Positions 27,081 through 34,230 of a stretch of DNA of 64,000 bases are shown here, piece by piece. The position numbers were made by a program, and so were the translations under genes. Location of the stretch: positions 248,001 to 312,000 of the forward strand of contig NZ_AUGP01000017.1 in the NCBI RefSeq assembly GCF_000422725.1, in the 5' to 3' direction. The stretch is from Flavobacterium subsaxonicum WB 4.1-42 = DSM 21790 (GTDB lineage Bacteria > Bacteroidota > Bacteroidia > Flavobacteriales > Flavobacteriaceae). How positions within the stretch are numbered: the stretch's first letter is position 1; the number at the start of each line of letters is the position of its first letter. The notes under the pieces were generated by a model. That model saw only the letters and a list, made by a program, of their open reading frames with translations. It had not been told where the DNA came from and ran no database searches.

Positions 27081-28265
27081 CTATAGGATCTCAGTAACCT
27101 GACCTGCACCTACTGTACGACCACCTTCACGGATAGCGAAACGTAGACCTACGCTTAGAGCGATTGGGCTAAGAAGTTGCACTTCGATAGTAAGGTTATC
27201 ACCTGGCATAACCATCTCTACACCTGCTGGAAGAGTGATAGTACCAGTTACATCCGTTGTACGAACGTAAAACTGAGGACGGTAGTTATTGTGGAATGGA
27301 GTGTGACGTCCACCTTCTTCTTTTTTAAGGATGTAAACCTCTGCATTAAAATGCGCGTGTGGCTTAACAGATCCTGGCTTAACGATAACCATACCCCTTT
27401 TGATATCAGCTTTGTCGATACCCCTAAGTAGTAAACCTACGTTATCTCCAGCTTCACCACGGTCAAGGATTTTACGGAACATCTCAACACCCGTAATAGT
27501 AGATGTAAGTTTTTCTGCACCCATACCAATGATTTCAACTGCATCACCTGTGTTAGCAATACCAGTTTCGATACGACCTGTAGCAACAGTACCACGACCA
27601 GTGATAGTGAATACGTCTTCAACAGGCATAAGGAAAGGTTTCTCAACATCACGTACCGGCATTTCGATCCAAGTATCAACAGCAGCCATAAGAGCTAAAA
27701 CTGTATCAACCCACTGAGGCTCACCGTTAAGTGCACCAAGAGCAGAACCCTGGATAACTGGTCCGTTATCTCCATCATACTGATAAAAAGATAGTAGGTC
27801 ACGGATTTCCATTTCAACCAGCTCTAAAAGCTCAGCATCATCAACCATGTCTACTTTATTCATGAAAACAACCATTCTTGGAACACCAACCTGGCGACCT
27901 AAAAGGATGTGCTCACGAGTTTGTGGCATTGGACCATCTGTAGCAGCAACTACAAGAATAGCACCATCCATCTGAGCAGCACCTGTAACCATGTTTTTAA
28001 CGTAATCCGCGTGACCTGGACAGTCAACGTGAGCGTAGTGGCGGTTAGCAGTAGCATACTCTACGTGAGAAGTATTAATAGTAATACCCCTTTCTTTTTC
28101 TTCAGGAGCGTTATCAATTTGGTCAAATGATTTAGCTTCAGAATAACCTGCATCAGATAATACTTTAGTTATCGCTGCAGTAAGGGTAGTTTTTCCGTGG
28201 TCAACGTGTCCAATTGTACCAATATTCAAGTGGGGTTTGGAACGATCAAAAGTTTCCTTTGCCAT
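27081..28265 (-). CDS. tuf: Elongation factor Tu
   Basis: This is a 394-residue GTPase that delivers aminoacyl-tRNA to the ribosome. G1 is [11 protein letters not shown]3 is DCPGHADY, G4 is NKVD and G5 is GSAL; the switch I segment [17 protein letters not shown] is intact. Domains 2 and 3 are complete, ending [10 protein letters not shown]. It is the only elongation factor Tu gene in this window, set between tRNA-Thr(GGT) and tRNA-Trp. Confidence 0.99.
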   Translation of the reverse strand: MAKETFDRSKPHLNIGTIGHVDHGKTTLTAAITKVLSDAGYSEAKSFDQIDNAPEEKERGITINTSHVEYATANRHYAHVDCPGHADYVKNMVTGAAQMDGAILVVAATDGPMPQTREHILLGRQVGVPRMVVFMNKVDMVDDAELLELVEMEIRDLLSFYQYDGDNGPVIQGSALGALNGEPQWVDTVLALMAAVDTWIEMPVRDVEKPFLMPVEDVFTITGRGTVATGRIETGIANTGDAVEIIGMGAEKLTSTITGVEMFRKILDRGEAGDNVGLLLRGIDKADIKRGMVIVKPGSVKPHAHFNAEVYILKKEEGGRHTPFHNNYRPQFYVRTTDVTGTITLPAGVEMVMPGDNLTIEVQLLSPIALSVGLRFAIREGGRTVGAGQVTEIL

Positions 28266-28320
28266 GATTTAATAATTTAATCTTAGTTTATAATTAGTGT
28301 TCAAATTCTTCTAAACTTTG

Positions 28321-28392
28321 AGCCAATGACGGGAATTGAACCCGTGACCTCTTCCTTACCAAGGAAGCACTCTACCCCTGAGCTACACCGGC
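28321..28392 (-). tRNA. tRNA-Thr (GGT)
   Basis: The acceptor stem GCCGGTG/CATTGGC has two G-U pairs. The anticodon stem-loop CTTCC-TTGGTAA-GGAAG gives anticodon GGT. The T-arm ACGGGTTCAATTCCCGT is regular. It is the last tRNA before tuf, 55 bases upstream of its start. Confidence 0.97.
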
Positions 28393-28421
28393 TGGTAACA
28401 GGCTTACGCCTGACGTTTTTG

Positions 28422-28502
28422 TGGGGAGAGCAGGATTCGAACCTGCGAAGTTCTCACAGCAGATTTACAGTCTGCCCTCGTTGGCCGCTTGAGTATCTCC
28501 CC
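28422..28502 (-). tRNA. tRNA-Tyr (GTA)
   Basis: This is a class II tRNA of 81 nt with a long variable arm. The acceptor stem is GGGGAGA/TCTCCCC, the anticodon stem-loop is GCAGA-CTGTAAA-TCTGC (anticodon GTA) and the discriminator is A. Confidence 0.97.
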
Positions 28503-28545
28503 TAACCTTTACTTTTTCAGATGCTTATCAAAAAACAATATTTTG

Positions 28546-28619
28546 AGCCGATAGAGGGACTCGAACCCACGACCTGCTGATTACAAATCAGCTGCTCTAG
28601 CCAACTGAGCTACACCGGC
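28546..28619 (-). tRNA. tRNA-Thr (TGT)
   Basis: The acceptor stem is GCCGGTG/TATCGGC. The anticodon stem-loop GCTGA-TTTGTAA-TCAGC gives anticodon TGT. It is the first tRNA of the Thr-Tyr-Thr-tuf transcript and lies 38 bases after a consensus promoter. Confidence 0.97.
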
Positions 28620-28628
28620 GTCTTCAAT

Positions 28629-28655
28629 AAAAAAGTCCGCTATTTCTAACGGACT
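28629..28655 (-). terminator. Hairpin with T-run between promoter and first tRNA
   Basis: On the minus strand AGTCCG and CGGACT (28634-28655) form a 6-bp stem with a 10-base loop, followed by a run of T. It probably terminates the transcript coming from hpf, 57 bases upstream. It also lies within the first bases transcribed from the tRNA promoter. Confidence 0.7.
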
Positions 28656-28656
28656 G

Positions 28657-28686
28657 CAAATGTATATAATTTATTTTTTAATCAAA
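28657..28686 (-). promoter_or_regulatory. Promoter of the tRNA-tuf operon
   Basis: On the minus strand TTTG (28683-28686), an 18-base spacer and TACATTTG (28657-28664) match the Bacteroidota consensus -33 TTTG and -7 TAnnTTTG exactly. Confidence 0.82.
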
Positions 28687-28711
28687 ACATTTTCTATATT
28701 TTTTTTTCACA

Positions 28712-29014
28712 TTAAGAATGTGCCCTGATTTTTTGTTTTCTCTTCATTAGCAAACGTTCCATAGATTCTGCCGCCAGTTCTACTGCCTCTTCAAATGTTT
28801 TACATTGTTTTTTGACTATAAACTCATCTCCCGGTACTATTAGTTTTATCTCTGCTATTTTATTTTCTTTATCGCTGGTATTATCGAGTTTAAAAAAAAC
28901 ATCAGAATTTACAACCTTATCATAATACTTATCAAGCTTATCCAATCTTCCCTGAACATAGCCAACCAATTTTTTGTCAACATTAAAGTTAACCGCATGA
29001 ACATTTACTTTCAT
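28712..29014 (-). CDS. hpf: Ribosome hibernation promoting factor, short form
   Basis: This is a 100-residue HPF/RaiA-family protein with VNVHAVNFNVDKKLVGYVQGRLDKLDKYY at the start and EEAVELAAESMERLLMKRKQKI at the end. It binds the decoding region of idle 30S subunits. It lacks the C-terminal dimerisation domain of long HPF. It follows the XerC-like gene by 26 bases, in the same transcript. Confidence 0.93.
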   Translation of the reverse strand: MKVNVHAVNFNVDKKLVGYVQGRLDKLDKYYDKVVNSDVFFKLDNTSDKENKIAEIKLIVPGDEFIVKKQCKTFEEAVELAAESMERLLMKRKQKIRAHS

Positions 29015-29040
29015 AATAAAAACATTTTAGGTTAAACATT

Positions 29041-29943
29041 TCAGGAATCATCACGGTTACGCGGATGCGCATCCTTATATACTTTTTTTAATTCAGCAAG
29101 ACTGCTGTGCGTATATATTTGTGTAGATGATAAACTCGCGTGCCCTAATAATTCCTTTACTGAATTTAAATCGGCCCCGTTGTTTAGTAAGTGTGTTGCA
29201 AAGGTGTGCCGCAATACGTGCGGGCTTGTCTTTACCTTACCGGAGACAACACTAAAGTAACTATTTATTAACCTGTAGACAAAAGATTCGCTTATTTTTT
29301 TACCCGCCCCGGTAACAATTAACATATCGGCATCCACCGCATGCACCAACCCCTGCCTTTTTGCAAGATAATCAGCAATTAGCACTGTAGTACTATCCAA
29401 AACCGGCAGCATACGCTCTTTGTTGCGCTTACCCAACACCTTAAGGGTTCGATTGCCCGAATCGTAACTACCCATCTTTAAGCCAATAAGTTCGGCACGG
29501 CGTATACCGGTAGCATAAAACAATTCTATTATAAGGCGATTGCGCAAACCTTCAAAATCATCCGGAAACTCATTAAAATCAATCACATCTTTAAGCTCTT
29601 TTTCAGAAAAAGGTATTTGTACTTTTTTTTCTGTTTTAAGCGATTTGTGCTTTTGCAGCGGATTGATTTCGATTTGCCTCGATTTAAGCAAAAATTTGTA
29701 GAACGATTTTAAGGAAGACACTTTTCGGTTAACCGATGTGTTAGCAATACCCGCCTCTACAAGCTGCACGATCCAGCTGCGCACCTGGCTGTAATTAACC
29801 TCCTCTAACGTTGCACCGGCATCATCCTGTTGTATAAACTGCTCAAAAGCAGCTACATCATCCAAATAGGCGCGCAGGGTTAGCAAAGAATAATTTTTTT
29901 CTTTACTAAGGTAATCGCGGTATGCATCTTTACTTGTAACCAT
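29041..29943 (-). CDS. xerC: Tyrosine recombinase, XerC-like
   Basis: This is a 300-residue tyrosine recombinase. The N-terminal SAM-like domain begins SKDAYRDYLSKEKNYSLLTL. The catalytic residues are Arg in ATGIRRAELIGLK, His-x-x-Arg in SPHVLRHTFATHLLNNGADL, His in LLGHASLSSTQ and Tyr in IYTHSS. The gene order rpsU-xerC-hpf is common in flavobacteria, which points to the chromosome-dimer recombinase rather than a phage integrase. The ATG at 29941-29943 is chosen; the alternative upstream TTG lies inside a terminator hairpin. That ATG directly follows the T-run of the rpsU terminator. Confidence 0.9.
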   Translation of the reverse strand: MVTSKDAYRDYLSKEKNYSLLTLRAYLDDVAAFEQFIQQDDAGATLEEVNYSQVRSWIVQLVEAGIANTSVNRKVSSLKSFYKFLLKSRQIEINPLQKHKSLKTEKKVQIPFSEKELKDVIDFNEFPDDFEGLRNRLIIELFYATGIRRAELIGLKMGSYDSGNRTLKVLGKRNKERMLPVLDSTTVLIADYLAKRQGLVHAVDADMLIVTGAGKKISESFVYRLINSYFSVVSGKVKTSPHVLRHTFATHLLNNGADLNSVKELLGHASLSSTQIYTHSSLAELKKVYKDAHPRNRDDS

Positions 29944-29988
29944 AAAAAAAACCGTTAGCAGCAAAGATAAACCTTTGCCGCTAACGGT
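29944..29988 (-). terminator. Strong terminator after rpsU, abutting the xerC start
   Basis: On the minus strand ACCGTTAGCGGCAAAG pairs with CTTTGCTGCTAACGGT (29951-29988, one mismatch), and seven T follow (29944-29950). The next base is the A of the xerC ATG. Confidence 0.9.
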
Positions 29989-30012
29989 AATATTATAAAC
30001 CTAAGAATTTAA

Positions 30013-30207
30013 TTAGTTCTCTACAGAGTCCCTTAACCCTTGTATGTAGGCTGCTTTTTGTATTTGAACCCTTCTTTTAACAGATGGCTTCGTGAAAGCC
30101 GTACGGCTTCTAAGCTGACGTACAGTTCCGGTTTTATCAAATTTACGTTTGTAACGCTTAAGCGCCCTATCGATATTTTCTCCGTCTTTAATTGGTATAA
30201 TCAACAT
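30013..30207 (-). CDS. rpsU: 30S ribosomal protein S21
   Basis: This is a 64-residue protein starting MLIIPIKDGENIDRALKRYK, rich in Arg and Lys. The frame is open for 20 codons further upstream, but the ATG at 30205-30207 matches the family and is preceded by a strong Shine-Dalgarno sequence. In Flavobacterium johnsoniae bS21 helps bury the anti-Shine-Dalgarno sequence of 16S rRNA. That explains why most genes lack such a sequence while rpsU keeps one for autoregulation. A strong terminator follows the stop. Confidence 0.97.
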   Translation of the reverse strand: MLIIPIKDGENIDRALKRYKRKFDKTGTVRQLRSRTAFTKPSVKRRVQIQKAAYIQGLRDSVEN

Positions 30208-30215
30208 AAGTATAA

Positions 30216-30226
30216 CACCTCCTCTC
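30216..30226 (-). promoter_or_regulatory. Strong Shine-Dalgarno sequence of rpsU
   Basis: On the minus strand GAGAGGAGGTG ends 8 bases before the rpsU ATG and contains a full GGAGG complement to the 16S rRNA tail. No comparable sequence precedes the other genes I inspected here. Confidence 0.88.
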
Positions 30227-30236
30227 GTTAAGGGTG

Positions 30237-30268
30237 CAAACTTATAACTATTTTTTATACCCACCAAA
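30237..30268 (-). promoter_or_regulatory. Promoter of rpsU
   Basis: On the minus strand TTTG (30265-30268), a 20-base spacer and TAAGTTTG (30237-30244) match the -33/-7 consensus. Transcription would start about 25 bases before the rpsU ATG, just upstream of the Shine-Dalgarno sequence. Confidence 0.78.
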
Positions 30269-30282
30269 ATTATTACCTGTTT

Positions 30283-31665
30283 TTATTTAACAGACCAAAT
30301 GGTATAGCCGTGCGGCGGCGCCTGTACTTTTACCCAGGTATCTGCCTGCGTTACAGGCTCCCACGCAGAGTTGCCTGTAAAATCTTTAATAGTAGTACTT
30401 GCCCAATTGGTATCTACCCAACGTTCCTGCCAGGAATCGCTATTGTTAATGTAAACAATTATGCCGGGGCTACCGTTACGGCGGGCAACATACTCATCGT
30501 TATCGGCATATAAATAAGTAGTATTGCCAAGAGCCTTATTATTATGTATCCATATAAGGTTGTTGAGTTTATTTTTATCCAGCCACTCCTCATAATCCCT
30601 GTAAAAAATACACGGGTAGCCCTCATGGGTTAAAATATAAGCATAAGCCAGTATTTTATTAGTATAGATCTCATCGGTATCGTGGTTGGCCACAAAGGTT
30701 ACAGCACGGTAGGCATTGCGCTTAAGCAGCATGTCTCCGTTAAGCTGTGTAAGGTCGTTATTAGCCAGGGCATCGCGCATTTTGTAATAGCAGGCAAAAT
30801 CAAAAGCACTGGCTTCGGCACTATTGGCCCAGGTTTCCAGGGTGGCAGCATTGCCATCCCAATACTCCCCTACTGTAAAGCCGCCTACTGCATTTTTAAA
30901 GTTTTTAACCACCCAGGGCTCAAAACCTTTTACAAAGTCGAACCTCCAACCATCAAACCCCATAGTGTTTTTATAATATTTGGCAATAGAATTGGAGTTA
31001 TTATACAGCCAGTCCTGCACATAGGTTTTGTCATGGCACAGATCTGGGAAACCGCCAAACGAACCTGCATCGGCAGTATGCACATTGTTAGGATGAAAAT
31101 CGTTGTACGAACGGGCAAACAGTCCTGATGCCGGCTGAAAATCGGTCCACGTACTGCCGCCGGTGTATGGGTTAGATTGTGATGAGCCGCCACTGTTATG
31201 ATTCACTACAATATCGGCAATCACGCTCAGGTCGTTACTGTGTGCGGTTGAAATAAGCGACTGGATCTCTGCAAGCGACCCAAATCGGGTCTCGATACTG
31301 CCCATCTGGTTATAGCTGCCAAAATCAAAATAGTCAAAAGGGTCGTAGCCCATAGAGTAACCACCATTTTGCGCTTTGGTGGCCGGCGGAAGCCAAACGG
31401 CATCGATACCTGCACTTGCCCACGAAGGAAGCTTGCCCGAAACAGTATTCCACCAGGTGCCGCCCGAAGGTACATCCCAGTAAAAAGCCTGCATCATAAC
31501 TTTAGTACCGGCAGACCGTGCTGTAGATACGGATCCACCACTTTGCGGAATTGCCCTGTTTGTATTGCTGTTGTTGTTTTGGACTTCCTGCTCGGTAACA
31601 TCCATGTCGTTAGCGCAGCCCCATAAAAAGAATATGGCTACTGCTGTTGTAAATATGCATTTCAT
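30283..31665 (-). CDS. Alpha-amylase, GH13, lipoprotein
   Basis: This is a 460-residue glycoside hydrolase that cleaves internal alpha-1,4 bonds of starch. The signal peptide ends in lipobox LWGC (Cys17), followed by the acidic ANDMD that favours surface export in flavobacteria. The four GH13 regions are intact: DIVVNH (151-156), GWRFDFVKG with nucleophile Asp243, GEYWD with acid/base Glu267, and VANHDTDE with Asp329. A C-terminal beta domain follows. It has no SusCD neighbours and appears to be a single-gene unit. A 22-bp palindrome lies 73 bases upstream of the start. Confidence 0.95.
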   Translation of the reverse strand: MKCIFTTAVAIFFLWGCANDMDVTEQEVQNNNSNTNRAIPQSGGSVSTARSAGTKVMMQAFYWDVPSGGTWWNTVSGKLPSWASAGIDAVWLPPATKAQNGGYSMGYDPFDYFDFGSYNQMGSIETRFGSLAEIQSLISTAHSNDLSVIADIVVNHNSGGSSQSNPYTGGSTWTDFQPASGLFARSYNDFHPNNVHTADAGSFGGFPDLCHDKTYVQDWLYNNSNSIAKYYKNTMGFDGWRFDFVKGFEPWVVKNFKNAVGGFTVGEYWDGNAATLETWANSAEASAFDFACYYKMRDALANNDLTQLNGDMLLKRNAYRAVTFVANHDTDEIYTNKILAYAYILTHEGYPCIFYRDYEEWLDKNKLNNLIWIHNNKALGNTTYLYADNDEYVARRNGSPGIIVYINNSDSWQERWVDTNWASTTIKDFTGNSAWEPVTQADTWVKVQAPPHGYTIWSVK

Positions 31666-31737
31666 AAATAAAAGGTATTGGTTTCTACCTAATTTATAAA
31701 AAATGGCATCTAAAATTACAAATGCGATAGCCAGAAT

Positions 31738-31759
31738 AACACTATAACGTTATAGTGTT
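31738..31759. promoter_or_regulatory. Perfect 22-bp palindrome upstream of the amylase gene
   Basis: AACACTATAAC and GTTATAGTGTT form a perfect palindrome, 73 bases before the amylase ATG and just after the terminator of the preceding gene. No T-run follows in either direction, so it looks like an operator for a dimeric regulator rather than a terminator. Confidence 0.55.
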
Positions 31760-31771
31760 GATAAGTAAAAT

Positions 31772-31801
31772 AAAAAGGGCTTCCTGAAATTCAGAAAGCC
31801 C
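31772..31801 (-). terminator. Terminator after acyl-CoA dehydrogenase
   Basis: On the minus strand GGGCTTTCTGA and TCAGGAAGCCC (31777-31801, one mismatch) form a hairpin followed by TTTTT. Confidence 0.87.
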
Positions 31802-31829
31802 CGACAGTTAGTTAGTTGCATTTTAAATA

Positions 31830-32972
31830 TTAATCTTTCAGCAGGTTACGCGATATAACAAGCTTCTGAATTTCGGTTGTTCCTTCGCCTATGGTGCACA
31901 ATTTGGCATCCCTGTAAAATTTTTCTACCGGATAATCTTTTGTATAGCCATACCCTCCGTGAATTTGCACGGCTTCGTTAGCTACGCGCACGCAAACTTC
32001 AGACGAGTACATTTTGCCCATAGCACCCGCAAGCGTTACAGGTTTGTGGTTATTTTTTAAAAAGGCCGCTTTATGAAGCAATAGCTCTGATGCCTCGATT
32101 TCGGTAGCCATATCAGCCAGTTTAAAGGCAATACCCTGAAAACTACTAATTGGCTGGCCAAACTGGTGGCGCTCTTTAGAATATTTAAGAGCCGCCTCGT
32201 AAGCGCCTTTTGCAATACCCAAAGACAATGCCCCTATAGAAATACGGCCACCATCGAGCACCTTCATGGCCTGTATAAAGCCCTCGCCTACCTCTCCCAG
32301 CCTGTTGGCATCGGGTATACGGCAGTTATCAAATACCAATTCGGCAGTTTCGCTGGCACGCATGCCCAGCTTATTTTCTTTTTTGCCGCTTGTAAAGCCC
32401 GGCATTCCTTTTTCAAAAACAAAAGCAGTCATACCACGGGAGTCACCTTTTTCACCAGTACGTACTATTACAACAGCAACATCGCCAGATTTGGCATGGG
32501 TAATAAAATTCTTAGCCCCGTTAACAACCCAATGGTCGCCATCTTTAACGGCAGTGGTATTCATCCCCCCTGCGTCAGACCCCGTATTGTGCTCCGTTAA
32601 GCCCCAGGCACCAATAAATTCGGCCGTAGCCAGTTTAGGCAGCCATTTCTTTTTTTGCTCTTCGTTACCAAAAGTTAAGATATGGTTGGTGCAAAGCGAG
32701 TTATGCGCCGCAACCGATAGCCCTATAGATGGGTCTACTTTAGATATTTCTTCTATAACCGTAATGTATTCGTGGTAGCCAAGGCCAGATCCGCCATATT
32801 CTTCGGGCACCAAAACACCCATATAGCCCATTTCGCCAAGCTGTTTAAACAAATCTACCGGAAAATGTTGGGTTTCATCCCACTCCATAATATTGGGGCG
32901 GATGTTTTTTTCTGCAAAGTCCCTGATTGATTCGGCAATCATGCCCTGCGTTTCATTATAATCAAAGTTCAT
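31830..32972 (-). CDS. Acyl-CoA dehydrogenase
   Basis: This is a 380-residue FAD enzyme that makes the alpha-beta double bond in acyl-CoA thioesters. The family signature GAWGLTEHNTGSDAGG is near residue 125. The C-terminal QIHGGYGYTKDYPVEKFYRD is followed by CTIGEGTTEIQ, where the Glu is the catalytic base of short-chain and branched-chain members. It is closest in style to short-chain or butyryl-CoA dehydrogenases; chain-length choice cannot be told. It lies 16 bases after the helix-hairpin-helix gene. Confidence 0.93.
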   Translation of the reverse strand: MNFDYNETQGMIAESIRDFAEKNIRPNIMEWDETQHFPVDLFKQLGEMGYMGVLVPEEYGGSGLGYHEYITVIEEISKVDPSIGLSVAAHNSLCTNHILTFGNEEQKKKWLPKLATAEFIGAWGLTEHNTGSDAGGMNTTAVKDGDHWVVNGAKNFITHAKSGDVAVVIVRTGEKGDSRGMTAFVFEKGMPGFTSGKKENKLGMRASETAELVFDNCRIPDANRLGEVGEGFIQAMKVLDGGRISIGALSLGIAKGAYEAALKYSKERHQFGQPISSFQGIAFKLADMATEIEASELLLHKAAFLKNNHKPVTLAGAMGKMYSSEVCVRVANEAVQIHGGYGYTKDYPVEKFYRDAKLCTIGEGTTEIQKLVISRNLLKD

Positions 32973-32988
32973 TATAAAAGGCTTATTA

Positions 32989-33888
32989 TTAGAAATCCAA
33001 ATATAAGCGAATTATTTTTGATTTATAATTAAAAATATCGTTAATTTTTATCAATTCGTCAAAATTAGCGATTTTTCCCATCATACTACGTTCTGTAATA
33101 ATGGCTTTGGCAATATCGCGATTAAAGTATGGAAAGCGCGCCAATTGCTGTAACGACGCAGTATTTACGTTAATTGTAACTACCTGCGGATGGCTACCAA
33201 CAGTAAAACTTTTCTTAAGCCCGGCAAGTGCTTCAGGAGAAAATTCTTTAAAATCATCCATTTGCTCCATGCTTACAAAAGCCCCCAGATCGGCACGGCG
33301 GCGCAGTATTTTTTTGGCAAAAGCAGGGCCAATACCGTATACATTAACCAAATCTTCTTCTACAGCGGTATTAATATCCAGAACCGGTTTAACTGATTCC
33401 TTCTTTTCAGGATAAATGTTTTTTTGCTTTTCAGCCGATGCATAATGCTGGGCCGGCTGCTTCTTATTTACCCAGTCTGGAAATTTAAAATAAGGCGAAA
33501 TGCTTTTAAGGATACTATCAGGCATTCCCGTAATTTTTTGGAACTCTTCTTTAGAGTTGACAAATTTCCCGCTTTCGCGGAAGGCTTTAAGGCGGTCGAT
33601 TTCTTTAACCGACATCCCTAAAGTATAACCTTTATAATCGGATATGTAATTTGGATTGAAAGGATAGCGTTTGTACTCGTTACCCGTTTGTTGGACTTTA
33701 AGCGCATCAATCTGCGACTGGTGGGCAAGCCATTGCTTTTCTGCTTCTGATTTTTGAGCCTGAGATGAAAAATCAAATGCGTTTAAAATAAAATATCCCG
33801 CCTGTACTATTATTATAAGAAGACATAATGCCACAATACCCTTTCGCTGGTCTTTGGTAAAACGGTAAGGTAAGTTGGGTAATGGCAT
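32989..33888 (-). CDS. Helix-hairpin-helix protein, ComEA-like
   Basis: This is a 299-residue protein with one N-terminal transmembrane helix (GIVALCLLIIIVQAGYFIL, residues ~15-33). It has three helix-hairpin-helix-like repeats: FRESGKFVNSKEEFQKITGM, then DLVNVYGIGPAFAKKILRRR, then QLARFPYFNRDIAKAIITER. Such repeats bind the DNA backbone without sequence preference. Membrane anchoring plus this domain recalls the DNA receptor ComEA, but competence is not shown here and the function stays open. It lies between the PspC-like gene and acyl-CoA dehydrogenase. Confidence 0.85.
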   Translation of the reverse strand: MPLPNLPYRFTKDQRKGIVALCLLIIIVQAGYFILNAFDFSSQAQKSEAEKQWLAHQSQIDALKVQQTGNEYKRYPFNPNYISDYKGYTLGMSVKEIDRLKAFRESGKFVNSKEEFQKITGMPDSILKSISPYFKFPDWVNKKQPAQHYASAEKQKNIYPEKKESVKPVLDINTAVEEDLVNVYGIGPAFAKKILRRRADLGAFVSMEQMDDFKEFSPEALAGLKKSFTVGSHPQVVTINVNTASLQQLARFPYFNRDIAKAIITERSMMGKIANFDELIKINDIFNYKSKIIRLYLDF

Positions 33889-33934
33889 TATTAAGAAGTT
33901 GCTGAGATACTAATGTGCTTAGGTGCTGAATGTA

Positions 33935-34162
33935 TTACAGATCGAAAACCGAACTGCGCTTGGTGTAAAACATATCTTTTAACTTAAGCCAGAAGGCCAG
34001 GGTTAAATACACCCCAAACCACAACCCTGCCGTAACAAAGGTTATGTAAATAAAAAACAGGCGCACATTGGTGGCACGCATACCCAGCTTGTCGGCAAAG
34101 CGCGAAGCCACTTCAAAGCCATGCTTTTCGAAAAAATGCCTGATGTTTGTTATTAAAGACAT
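33935..34162 (-). CDS. Small PspC-domain membrane protein
   Basis: This is a 75-residue protein with RFADKLGMRATNVRLFFIYITFVTAG, a PspC-type segment with one membrane helix and a second hydrophobic stretch (FGVYLTLAFWLKL). PspC proteins take part in the envelope stress response in enterobacteria. This one stands alone without pspA or pspB. Short forms of this kind are frequent in Bacteroidota and are uncharacterised. Confidence 0.8.
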   Translation of the reverse strand: MSLITNIRHFFEKHGFEVASRFADKLGMRATNVRLFFIYITFVTAGLWFGVYLTLAFWLKLKDMFYTKRSSVFDL

Positions 34163-34173
34163 GGGATTTGGTT

Positions 34174-34194
34174 TCAGTGTTCAGTGTTCAGTGT
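34174..34194. repeat. Three tandem copies of TCAGTGT
   Basis: TCAGTGT is repeated three times without interruption, starting 12 bases upstream of the PspC-like gene start. It is a short tandem repeat that could vary in copy number. Confidence 0.7.
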
Positions 34195-34230
34195 TCAAAA
34201 TTACTACTTTATACAATAGCTTTCTATAAA

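Noticed and set aside
29041..29943. Phage integrase or integron recombinase
   Set aside because: There is no attachment site, phage gene or cassette array. The gene sits in the conserved rpsU-xerC-hpf order and has the short Xer form.
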